Of a stretch of DNA of 64,000 bases, positions 52,253 to 59,893 are shown piece after piece. Below the pieces are notes generated by a model, which ran no database searches, was not told the DNA's origin, and saw nothing but the letters and a program-made list of their open reading frames with translations. The stretch comes from JBGPTK01 sp041497605 (lineage in GTDB: Bacteria; Acidobacteriota; Terriglobia; Acidiferrales; UBA7541), in the NCBI GenBank assembly GCA_041497605.1, contig JBGQGW010000001.1, positions 1 to 64,000 of the forward strand, written 5' to 3'. Within the stretch, counting starts at the first letter, position 1, and the number at the start of each line of letters is the position of its first letter. Position numbers and translations under genes: made by a program.

Positions 52253-53374
52253 ATGAAAAAGCTCTTCATCTTTCTGATTTTCGCGATCCTGGCCGCTCCG
52301 GCACACACCGGGGCAACCGAGGAAACAGCCAGGCGCGGTGCCCGCCTGAAAGACGTGGCGGATTTCGAGGGGATCCGTGACAACCCTTTGGTCGGTTATG
52401 GCTTGGTTGTGGGACTGAATGGGACCGGAGATCGCAATCAGACGATTTTTTCCACGCAAACACTGGCAAATATTCTGCAGCGAATGGGCGTCCAGATTCC
52501 GCCGACTCAGGTTCGTGTCTATAACGTGGCGGCCGTTTTTGTGACGGCCACTTTGCCGCCATTCGCACGTCCCGGGATGCAGATCGACGTCACTGTTTCT
52601 TCGATCGGCGACGCAAAGAGTCTGCAAGGCGGGTTTCTTTTGCTGACACCGCTCGCCGCGACTGATGGAAAGACCTATGCGATCGCGCAAGGCGCGGTCA
52701 CGCTGGGCGGGTACAGTGCCGGGAAGACTGGAAATTCGAAACAAGTGAATCATCCCACGGTCGGCCGAATACCGGAAGGCGCAATCGTCGAAAAAGATAC
52801 ATCTCTCAATTTGAAGGGGCTGACAACGCTTTCAGTTTTGCTCCGCGATCCAGACTTCGCAACGGCCCGAGACCTGGCTGTTACGATTAATCACGCCCTG
52901 GGCAAAGATTTGGCTCATGCGATCGATAGCCGCCGAATCGAGCTCACTGGCTTTGGCACTGAGGCCGACGCGGTGCCCCAGCTTCTCGCGGCGATTGAAG
53001 ACTTGCCAGTAAAAGTGGAACCTTCCGCTCGCGTGATCGTCAATGAGCGCACTGGAACGGTGGTGATGGGCGGCAATGTTACTCTTTCCGCCTGCTCGAT
53101 CCTGCACGGCAATCTGACGATCGATGTCGTCACTGAATTCAAAGTTTCGCAGCCGCAGCCATTCTCGAAGGTTGGACAAACGGAAGTGGTGCCGGAAATC
53201 AAACTCAAGGCTGGGGACCTGCCGGCGCAGTCCATCCAATTGCGGGAGGGCGCTACCGTGGAAGATCTGGTTCACGGCTTGCAGCAGATCGGCGCTACTG
53301 CACGCGATATTATCGCCATCTTGCAGGCTATGAAGCAGGCGGGCGCATTGCAAGCGAATCTGGAGGTCATCTAA
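52253..53374 (+). CDS. flgI: Flagellar P-ring protein FlgI
   Basis: 373 residues from ATG 52253 (signal peptide MKKLFIFLIFAILAAPAHTG); TTG 52229 would hide the signal. Motifs RLKDVADFEGIRDNPLVGYG and GLNGTGDRNQTIFSTQTLANIL, and the C-terminal AILQAMKQAGALQANLEVI, are standard. The stop overlaps the flgJ ATG by one base. Confidence 0.97.
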   Translation: MKKLFIFLIFAILAAPAHTGATEETARRGARLKDVADFEGIRDNPLVGYGLVVGLNGTGDRNQTIFSTQTLANILQRMGVQIPPTQVRVYNVAAVFVTATLPPFARPGMQIDVTVSSIGDAKSLQGGFLLLTPLAATDGKTYAIAQGAVTLGGYSAGKTGNSKQVNHPTVGRIPEGAIVEKDTSLNLKGLTTLSVLLRDPDFATARDLAVTINHALGKDLAHAIDSRRIELTGFGTEADAVPQLLAAIEDLPVKVEPSARVIVNERTGTVVMGGNVTLSACSILHGNLTIDVVTEFKVSQPQPFSKVGQTEVVPEIKLKAGDLPAQSIQLREGATVEDLVHGLQQIGATARDIIAILQAMKQAGALQANLEVI

Positions 53375-53727
53375 TGAACCCAATTCATTTAAATTCGCCA
53401 ATCGCAGGTTTCCCGACAGATGCCGCGAACCCAGGCGGCCCGAAGCAGGCTGCCTCTGCGCATCCTACTGCCACCGATTCTGCCACGAGGAGCAAGGTGC
53501 AGAAAGCGGCACAGGATTTCGAGGCCCTGATGATTTCGACGCTGTGGAAATCCATGCGGGAAGAGAGCAATGAGTCCGGAGAGGAACAAGACGCCGCGAA
53601 CCAAACCCTGGGTGATTGGGGCATGTCGGTTGCTGCCAACTCATTGGCTAAGTGGGGAGGTCTCGGCATTGGGAAGATGATCATCCATTCCCTGACTCCA
53701 AAAGTGGGTTTGGAACCCGCCAAATGA
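53374..53727 (+). CDS. flgJ: Rod-binding protein, FlgJ N-terminal type
   Basis: 117 residues with the rod-binding domain only: KVQKAAQDFEALMISTLWKSM and LGDWGMSVAANSLAKWGGLGIGKMI. The peptidoglycan-cutting C-terminal domain of enterobacterial FlgJ is missing, as in many non-enteric bacteria, so another hydrolase must open the wall. Ends the flgF operon. Confidence 0.9.
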   Translation: MNPIHLNSPIAGFPTDAANPGGPKQAASAHPTATDSATRSKVQKAAQDFEALMISTLWKSMREESNESGEEQDAANQTLGDWGMSVAANSLAKWGGLGIGKMIIHSLTPKVGLEPAK

Positions 53728-53803
53728 ATATTCAACTATAGGGCGCGGCCGTGGCCCCCTTGGCGATAGCACACCTTTCCGCTAGAAATGTCGATAAACC
53801 GGC

Positions 53804-53830
53804 TAAAGCTTATGCCCGTTCTGCCGATCA
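53804..53830 (+). promoter_or_regulatory. Sigma28 (FliA) promoter P1 for flgM
   Basis: TAAAGCTT (53804-53811), an 11-base spacer, GCCGATCA (53823-53830): matches TAAAGTTT-N11-GCCGATAA in 14 of 16 positions. The upstream member of a tandem pair. Confidence 0.8.
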
Positions 53831-53862
53831 CCACCTTGTGGGAAAGCGGCGAGCAGGAAAAT

Positions 53863-53889
53863 TAAAGTTTTATTACCCGCTGCCGATGT
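53863..53889 (+). promoter_or_regulatory. Sigma28 (FliA) promoter P2 for flgM
   Basis: TAAAGTTT (53863-53870), an 11-base spacer, GCCGATGT (53882-53889): a perfect -35 and 6 of 8 at -10. It lies 59 bases downstream of P1, with the start predicted near 53898, about 30 bases before flgM. Confidence 0.85.
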
Positions 53890-53927
53890 CTTAGGTGTGG
53901 GAGAGATATAAAGATTGGAGAACCAAC

Positions 53928-54236
53928 ATGAGAATTGATTCAAATCGGCAGGCACAAGAAAGCAGCAAGGCAGAAGCATTGAATAACAACGCGGGTTCGC
54001 AGGGAGCAAAGAAATCGGCAGTCACTACTGCGCAGGCCGGTGACACGGTCAAGCTCTCATCCTTTTATGACCGTGTGGGTGAACTTGCGAAGAAGGCAAG
54101 CCAAGCACCCGAAGTGCGTCAGGAAAGAGTCGACTCCCTCAAGGCAGCAGTCAGAGAGGGTAAGTACAAAGTCGCGAGCGACCAGACGGCTGAAGCGATG
54201 TTCAATGAATTGCTAAGCAAGGCTGCGTCGAAGTAG
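53928..54236 (+). CDS. flgM: Anti-sigma28 factor FlgM
   Basis: 102 residues from ATG 53928 with GGAG 7 bases upstream. A disordered N-terminus precedes the sigma-binding helices (VRQERVDSLKAAVREGKYKV, then AEAMFNELLSKA). FlgM holds FliA inactive until it is exported through the finished hook. The two sigma28 promoters before it give negative feedback. Confidence 0.93.
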   Translation: MRIDSNRQAQESSKAEALNNNAGSQGAKKSAVTTAQAGDTVKLSSFYDRVGELAKKASQAPEVRQERVDSLKAAVREGKYKVASDQTAEAMFNELLSKAASK

Positions 54237-54248
54237 CCGCGTGCAGAA

Positions 54249-54428
54249 ATGGGCGACTTGGTACCAACCCGGGTTGAACCGGTTTCCGACCGGAATGAAG
54301 AAAGTCCATTCGGGGGGAATAGAAGGAGCCGACGAAAGCTGGCTCCGCCCCGTCCGGTTGATCAAGTTAAGGACGAACCAACCACAGATCAGGACGAACC
54401 GAAGCCTGAACTGGATGAGATCGCATAG
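54249..54428 (+). CDS. Small protein between flgM and flgN
   Basis: A 59-residue frame from ATG 54249, 12 bases after the flgM stop and 3 bases before the flgN GTG, so it fills the operon gap exactly. The middle is basic (GGNRRSRRKLAPPRPV); the C-terminal third is acidic (KDEPTTDQDEPKPELDEI). No membrane segment and no known family. Composition suggests a short disordered protein. No Shine-Dalgarno is seen before its ATG. Confidence 0.55.
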   Translation: MGDLVPTRVEPVSDRNEESPFGGNRRSRRKLAPPRPVDQVKDEPTTDQDEPKPELDEIA

Positions 54429-54431
54429 CCC

Positions 54432-54869
54432 GTGGAACATCACAGACACCATTTTCTGAATCTTCTCGAGCAACGACTGGCTTTGCTCAATCGGCTGGCC
54501 GGAGATTTGCGTGGCTGCAGTATTGCAATCGTAAACATGGACCTGGAAGGAATTCATACCCGAGTCGGCGAGCAAGAAAAGGTCTGCGCGCTGATCCGAG
54601 GACTGGACGATGAAATCGAAGCGCTCCCGAGGACGTGCAGGAGCCATCTCCGCCCATCCGATGAGGATGCGCGGATCGCATGCGCGTTGGAACAAGTTTC
54701 CGCGGCGCAGCTTGAAGTGCGGCGGTTGAATCAGGTGCACGCCTCGCTTCTGTGCCGGTCACGCCGCACGCTGGGCGCATTGAAGAATTACATCGCGGCT
54801 TTCGCACCCACTTATCCTTCGCCGCAATCGAATCTCCCGTCTTCTTCGACGGACTTAGGCAGGGCCTAA
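54432..54869 (+). CDS. flgN: FlgN-type flagellar chaperone
   Basis: 145 residues, all-helical, from GTG 54432. Pattern LLEQRLALLNRLAGDL...IVNMDLEGIHTRVGEQEKVC matches the FlgN family; position between flgM and flgK fits. FlgN keeps FlgK and FlgL soluble before export. The C-terminal 20 residues are Ser/Pro-rich and variable. Confidence 0.85.
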   Translation: MEHHRHHFLNLLEQRLALLNRLAGDLRGCSIAIVNMDLEGIHTRVGEQEKVCALIRGLDDEIEALPRTCRSHLRPSDEDARIACALEQVSAAQLEVRRLNQVHASLLCRSRRTLGALKNYIAAFAPTYPSPQSNLPSSSTDLGRA

Positions 54870-54872
54870 CCT

Positions 54873-56252
54873 GTGGGAACGCTCTCTGCATCACTGAACA
54901 TCGCGCTCAGTTCACTATCCGCGAACGACGGCGCGATCACTACTACCAGCAACAATATAGCAAACGCCAATACGCCCGGTTACGCGCGGCAGATCTCGCA
55001 ATTTGAAGAGACCGCCCCAGTCCTGGCAAGCGGGGTTGCCATTGGTACAGGAGTCACCCTGGGCAGGCCCCAAACTGTCCGCGACAATGTTCTTCAATTG
55101 CGTATTACTCAGGAAGCCCAGCAGGGTGGCCAGCTCGACTCATTCTTGAGCAGCATGAGTCAGGTTCAAACCCTCTTCAATGAAGCGTCTGGCACAGGAT
55201 TGCAGCAACCGCTGAGCGCCTTTTTCAACAGCCTTCAGCAACTTTCAACCGATCCCAGCAATTTGAGCTTGCGCCAGGGGGTGATTTCCGCGGGACAGAA
55301 CCTTGCCAGCGCGTTTCACCAAGTGTCGAGTGGCCTGAGCGCGCAGCAGCAGAATTTAAACCTCGGTGTTAGGCAGACTGTCGGCCAAATCAACGAGCTG
55401 ACAACCCAGATTGCCGGAGTAAACGAGCAAGTGGGAGGGCTGGTCGCCGCCGGCCTGGATGCCAGTGCCTTCATCAGCCAGCGCGATGTGCTGCTCCGGA
55501 AACTTTCGAACTTGATCCAGGTGAATCAGACAGACGCCGGCAATGGGACAGTCACCCTGACGACCGGCGAAGGGACGCCGCTGGTGGTCGGCGGCCAGAG
55601 CTACGATCTTGCGATCCGGCCCGATCCGGCGAGTGGCATGCAACAAATCTACTCGCAAGGCACAAACATCACTTCCCAGATTACTTCGGGAGAACTTGGC
55701 GGCCAGCTCCAGGTGCGCGATCAGCAGATCCCCTCCGTACTCTCCAATCTGGATGATCTTGCATTCGGCATCTCGAGTTCATTCAATACACAGAGCCAGG
55801 CCGGCTTCGACTTGAATGGCGCCGCAGGCGGTGATTTGTTTATCGCGCCGCCCGCCTCAGTAGCCGGGTCGGCAAACTCGTTTGGCATGGCGATTACGGA
55901 TCCATCGCTAATTGCCGCCAGCTCCGACGGTACGGCGGGGAGCAATGGAAATCTCAATGCGCTCGTCAATCTATCCAGGCAGGGAATTGTGAAGGGCCAG
56001 ACACCGCTGAGCTACTACTCGAGCTTGATTTTTGGCATCGGCAACGCCATTTCGAACGCGACCATTGAGCAAAGCTCCGTCAAGCTCATTTCGCAGCAGC
56101 TCGTGAATCAGCGGGGAGCGCTTTCCGGCGTTTCTCTCGACGAAGAGGCGGCGAACCTGGTCAAGTTCCAACAAGCCTACGAAGCTTCGGCCCGAGTGAT
56201 CACGATTATTTCCGACTTGACGCTGGCAGCCGTGAACCTGGGCAAGGACTAA
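54873..56252 (+). CDS. flgK: Hook-filament junction protein FlgK
   Basis: 459 residues from GTG 54873. N-terminal LNIALSSLSANDGAITTTSNNIANANTPGYARQ and C-terminal DEEAANLVKFQQAYEASARVITIISDL are the FlgK core. First of the two junction proteins. Confidence 0.96.
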   Translation: MGTLSASLNIALSSLSANDGAITTTSNNIANANTPGYARQISQFEETAPVLASGVAIGTGVTLGRPQTVRDNVLQLRITQEAQQGGQLDSFLSSMSQVQTLFNEASGTGLQQPLSAFFNSLQQLSTDPSNLSLRQGVISAGQNLASAFHQVSSGLSAQQQNLNLGVRQTVGQINELTTQIAGVNEQVGGLVAAGLDASAFISQRDVLLRKLSNLIQVNQTDAGNGTVTLTTGEGTPLVVGGQSYDLAIRPDPASGMQQIYSQGTNITSQITSGELGGQLQVRDQQIPSVLSNLDDLAFGISSSFNTQSQAGFDLNGAAGGDLFIAPPASVAGSANSFGMAITDPSLIAASSDGTAGSNGNLNALVNLSRQGIVKGQTPLSYYSSLIFGIGNAISNATIEQSSVKLISQQLVNQRGALSGVSLDEEAANLVKFQQAYEASARVITIISDLTLAAVNLGKD

Positions 56253-56254
56253 CC

Positions 56255-57151
56255 ATGGCATTTCGAGTCAATCCCGATCTTTCCACCGATCTCCTCAGCA
56301 GCATCCAACTGAGTCAAAGCCAAGTGAATGCGGCGCTCCAACAGATCGCCACCGGCCGGCGAGTCAATTCACTCAGCGACGATCCGGCGGCCTCCGCCGC
56401 GGTGATGTTCAACCACGCACAGTCCGCCAACGCCGATCAATACCTGTCGAATATCAATACGATGCAGGGGCTATTCCAGATAACGGATTCCACGCTCAGT
56501 TCCGCTGTCAACCTGATGGCCCATGCGGTACAACTGGGAGTGCAGGGGGCGAACGGCACGCTGAACGACTCCGACAGGCAGGCCATTGCCACGGAAGTCA
56601 GCGGTCTCCAACAGCAAATGTTGAGCCTGTCGAATCTTTCCTACCAGGGAAGCTACGTCTTCGCTGGTACAAATGTGCACACGCAGCCCTTCACGCTCGA
56701 CCCCAACTCTGCCAGTGGCGTTACGTATAGCGGCAATACGAACGTGAATTCCGTGGACCTTTTGAACGGACAGCAAATGACGACGAATGTTCCGGGGAGT
56801 CAGATTTTTCTCAATCCCGCCGGCAGTATTTTTGGCACCTTACAAAATTTGCTCACGGCTCTGCAGACGAACACCAATATCGGTGCGGCGAGCACGGCTC
56901 TGCAAACTGCGGCAAGCCAACTGTATTCTCAACGGGTGTTCTACGGCAATGGCATGCAGCAAATGGAGTCGGCCACGTTATTTCTCAATCAGGAAAAAGT
57001 AGAGCTCAGCACGCAAGAAAACACTCTTGTGGGCGCGGATCTTGCCAAGGCAGCGACGAATCTTACCCAGGCACAGGCGAGTAGCTCAGCGGTACTCACC
57101 GCTACCGGGAAAATCTTGAACCGGAACACGCTCTTTGACTATCTGAAGTAG
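56255..57151 (+). CDS. flgL: Hook-filament junction protein FlgL
   Basis: 298 residues. Flagellin-like N-terminus (INLSQSQVNAALQQIATGRRVNSLSDDPAASAAV pattern) and C-terminal helix (LTQAQASSSAVLTATGKILNRNTLFDYLK). It follows flgK with a 2-base gap and ends the flgM operon. Downstream lies a 255-base gap facing minus-strand genes; no clear terminator found. Confidence 0.96.
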   Translation: MAFRVNPDLSTDLLSSIQLSQSQVNAALQQIATGRRVNSLSDDPAASAAVMFNHAQSANADQYLSNINTMQGLFQITDSTLSSAVNLMAHAVQLGVQGANGTLNDSDRQAIATEVSGLQQQMLSLSNLSYQGSYVFAGTNVHTQPFTLDPNSASGVTYSGNTNVNSVDLLNGQQMTTNVPGSQIFLNPAGSIFGTLQNLLTALQTNTNIGAASTALQTAASQLYSQRVFYGNGMQQMESATLFLNQEKVELSTQENTLVGADLAKAATNLTQAQASSSAVLTATGKILNRNTLFDYLK

Positions 57152-57406
57152 ATACTCAGACCCGAGGTAATTCCCCTTCACATTTTGCTGAGAGGAGTTT
57201 GGAATCTTGGAGCAACTTAGGCCGCAATAGGCCAAAGCGTGCCGTTGCATCCGTTCAGAATGAGAGGATACCTGCCGCCACGGTTTCGATGTACCGATCG
57301 ATAAGACGGCTAATGCGGGCTCCCCGAGATCATGTACAGAGCCGTCGTTCATTCCGAAATCAATTTCTCGTGGCGGGGCGCCGCTGGTTTTCTTGAGCCA
57401 CCGTAT

Positions 57407-57763
57407 TTAGAGGGTTTCTTCGCTGGCCCGAGCCCAGGCTCCGGCCGCTGTCACGTGTGCCTGCGCGTTTTGCAAGCGCGCCTTCTCCGCCAGCAGGCGC
57501 CCTAGGACGGACGGCAGGACCTTTGCCAACTCTTCTATGTTGTTCCGATACTCGCAGATTTCCTTTTCCAGTTCGGCGTCTGGAAAGGCATTCGATGCAA
57601 GACTGCGCCTGCATCCGGCAGCGCGCAAAACTACCGCGAGCAGGCCGGATAGATCTTCTGGTTTCAGGAGCCAGGGAGCGTTTGGTTCCGGCTGCAAGCG
57701 GGCCAACCCAGCGCGTAAATTATCGTTGGCGATGCGCAGGCTCGCGGCTGTATCACTTGACAT
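57407..57763 (-). CDS. FliT-like putative flagellar chaperone
   Basis: 118 residues, mainly helical (ELEKEICEYRNNIEELAKVLPSVLGRLLAEKARLQ). It starts within one base of the fliS stop. FliS is commonly followed by fliT, the FliD chaperone, and the size fits, but residue-level identity to FliT is not clear. Confidence 0.6.
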   Translation of the reverse strand: MSSDTAASLRIANDNLRAGLARLQPEPNAPWLLKPEDLSGLLAVVLRAAGCRRSLASNAFPDAELEKEICEYRNNIEELAKVLPSVLGRLLAEKARLQNAQAHVTAAGAWARASEETL

Positions 57764-58221
57764 CAGCCCTTCCAGCTGACGGGTACATGCTCATCAGCGC
57801 TGGCATTGAGCGCCGCCGCTGTCGGCGGAACAAGTTTCAGGACTGAGCCTGCCGACTCGGCCCGATCCACTTCGGCCCAAGCCGCCCGCAGCGTAAACAA
57901 GTCCGTGATCTGCCGCAAAAGCGTTTCCTTAGACATATGGAGCTGCGCTTTCCACAGGTTGGCGCGCAATGTTACATAGAATCCCTCCAAATTGCGGGCA
58001 ACCTGTCCTCCCCGCTTCATGTCTAAACTTCCCTGTAGCCGGCCGATAACTTCAAGGGCGTGATTGATCCGGTTGGTGCGCAGTTCGATGTTGTTCTCTT
58101 CTATCGCCTGCGCGGCCTGTCTCAGATCTTGAATCACCTGCTCATACAGCAAAACGACGAGCCGGACGGCAGTGGCGCCGCGTACGTCGGCTTCGCGATA
58201 GGCAGTGCGGGCATTCGTCAT
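57763..58221 (-). CDS. fliS: Flagellin export chaperone FliS
   Basis: 152 residues. N-terminal AYREADVRGATAVRLVVLLYEQVIQDLRQA and RTNRINHALEVIGRLQGSLD, with the final FliS helix region. The first 120 residues are typical; the C-terminal tail is longer than usual. It follows fliD with a 2-base gap. FliS caps the flagellin C-terminus. Confidence 0.94.
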   Translation of the reverse strand: MTNARTAYREADVRGATAVRLVVLLYEQVIQDLRQAAQAIEENNIELRTNRINHALEVIGRLQGSLDMKRGGQVARNLEGFYVTLRANLWKAQLHMSKETLLRQITDLFTLRAAWAEVDRAESAGSVLKLVPPTAAALNASADEHVPVSWKG

Positions 58222-58223
58222 GG

Positions 58224-59660
58224 CTATCCTACCGGTGTCCCGGTTGCCGGCGTCGTGTTGGATGAGGTGGTCGAGGAGAACGGGCTGGACGTGCTTCCGT
58301 TGAGGGCGGCAATCTCAGCCGTGACTACCTGCAGAAGTGACGGATAGCCTTCGAGCGTCGCATTGACCCGGTTGTACAGGGCGGTCAATTGCTTTTGTTG
58401 GGCGCTCAGGCGGACTTGCAAGTGACCGATCTGGGTAGTTAGAGTCTTCTGCTGAGCTGTGTTTCCGGCAATATCGAGGTTTAATATGCCACTAAATGTA
58501 TCAGTTAGTGTGGTGAGGCCACTCTTAAGCTGGTCGGCAAAACCGGTAGACGAAACATTCTGAAAGAAGCTCTGAACCGCGACGGGGTTTGTGGCTAGTA
58601 CATTGCTCAACGAAGGGTGGACATCGGTCGCCGTTTGGTTCACCGTCAGAGTCCCGTCATTGTTCAAGTCGATGCCCAACGAGGCCAAGTTGACCAGTCC
58701 GCTATTTCCCGGAATCGAGTAGGTCACGCCGGTGAGCAAGCTGGACTGCAATGAGCGCAAGGCGCTATCGCCCCCCAACGGTCCTTGGGTGTTGGTAGTC
58801 GGATCCACGGTGAACTGCGTGTTGAGATTGCCAATCACCGCGTTGTAGGCACTAACGAAGTTGTTGATCGCTGCCGTGGCTTGGGTCGCGTCGGGTCCCA
58901 CAGTGACCTGCACTTGCGCTCCCGGTGCGGCGCTGGCCAGATTCAGCAAAACTCCGGGAATCGCGCCGGTTACCGTGTTGGTGGCACTGCTGAAAGGCAC
59001 ACTATCGATGGTGAGCGATGCATTGGTTCCGCCCACGGGCGCATTGAAGGTCACGCCGGTAGTGTTGTTGGTAATGGCCAACGCTCCCGGGGCGCCACTG
59101 GACTGGCTGAAAATCGCCAGCCGTGCCCCGTCGGCGTCGTTTACAACATTTGCTGTCACTCCCCAGTTCTGGTTATCAATGTAGCTCGCTAATGTATTAA
59201 GGGTATCGTTGCTGCCTTGAGTGATGGGGATGTCACGAGTCACACCACTTACCCCGCCGACTTGCAGCTTAATGTCGCCGGTCGAGAAGGATGTGTTGCC
59301 GTCTGCCAGTGGGTTGGTAAAGAGCGTGCCGGTCGTGGCTAGACTGCTCACTACGATCTGATGGGTGCCAGCTGCGGCCGTGTTTTGGGCACTGGCGGTC
59401 AGGATGCTGGGTTGCGAGGAGTTTGCCGCGATGGCAGCCAGTACACCGTTGTGATCCGCGAGCGCGGTTACTGCCGTCGCTAAACTGGTGAGGTTGTTGT
59501 TAATCCCTAACAGCAACCCGGCCTGGGTGGCTAAATCCGTTTGCTGGTTTTGCCAGATTGTTAATGAGCCAGCTTGCGGGGTGAGAATCGCGTTCACCAC
59601 CGACGAAACATTAATTCCATTCCCATTCAGCAGACCCAAAGCATTAAAGCTGATTCCCAT
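58224..59660 (-). CDS. fliD: Filament cap protein FliD
   Basis: 478 residues from ATG 59660 (GGAG 8 bases upstream); a longer reading to 59696 is not needed. Typical N-terminus (LNGNGINVSSVVNAILTPQ, coiled D0) and C-terminal LTTQIGHLQVRLSAQQKQLTALYNRVNATL. FliD caps the filament and folds flagellin. Downstream are fliS and a FliT-like gene; upstream is the flagellin terminator. Confidence 0.95.
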   Translation of the reverse strand: MGISFNALGLLNGNGINVSSVVNAILTPQAGSLTIWQNQQTDLATQAGLLLGINNNLTSLATAVTALADHNGVLAAIAANSSQPSILTASAQNTAAAGTHQIVVSSLATTGTLFTNPLADGNTSFSTGDIKLQVGGVSGVTRDIPITQGSNDTLNTLASYIDNQNWGVTANVVNDADGARLAIFSQSSGAPGALAITNNTTGVTFNAPVGGTNASLTIDSVPFSSATNTVTGAIPGVLLNLASAAPGAQVQVTVGPDATQATAAINNFVSAYNAVIGNLNTQFTVDPTTNTQGPLGGDSALRSLQSSLLTGVTYSIPGNSGLVNLASLGIDLNNDGTLTVNQTATDVHPSLSNVLATNPVAVQSFFQNVSSTGFADQLKSGLTTLTDTFSGILNLDIAGNTAQQKTLTTQIGHLQVRLSAQQKQLTALYNRVNATLEGYPSLLQVVTAEIAALNGSTSSPFSSTTSSNTTPATGTPVG

Positions 59661-59843
59661 GGTTTTTCTCCTGCTCCTTCCCGGCGGCAGGGCCACCCGA
59701 TCTGTGTCCTGTCAATTTCCGCGTCTGGACTATTCCTCGAATCGTTCCTCAGCAGGGCACCGCGGCGCGCACCTTATTCTCGGGAGTCGGAGGCTCAACC
59801 CCAGCCGTACCAGGTTTCACCGGGCCAGCGCTCATACCCACCT

Positions 59844-59887
59844 AAAAAAATCGAGAGGGGGCGGGATTGCACCGTCCCCTCTTCGAG
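59844..59887 (-). terminator. Intrinsic terminator of flagellin
   Basis: On the minus strand, a stem of CGAAGAGGGGACGG with CCGCCCCCTCTCG around a short loop, then seven T's. It begins 7 bases after the flagellin stop. The clearest intrinsic terminator in the window. Confidence 0.9.
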
Positions 59888-59893
59888 TAAGAC

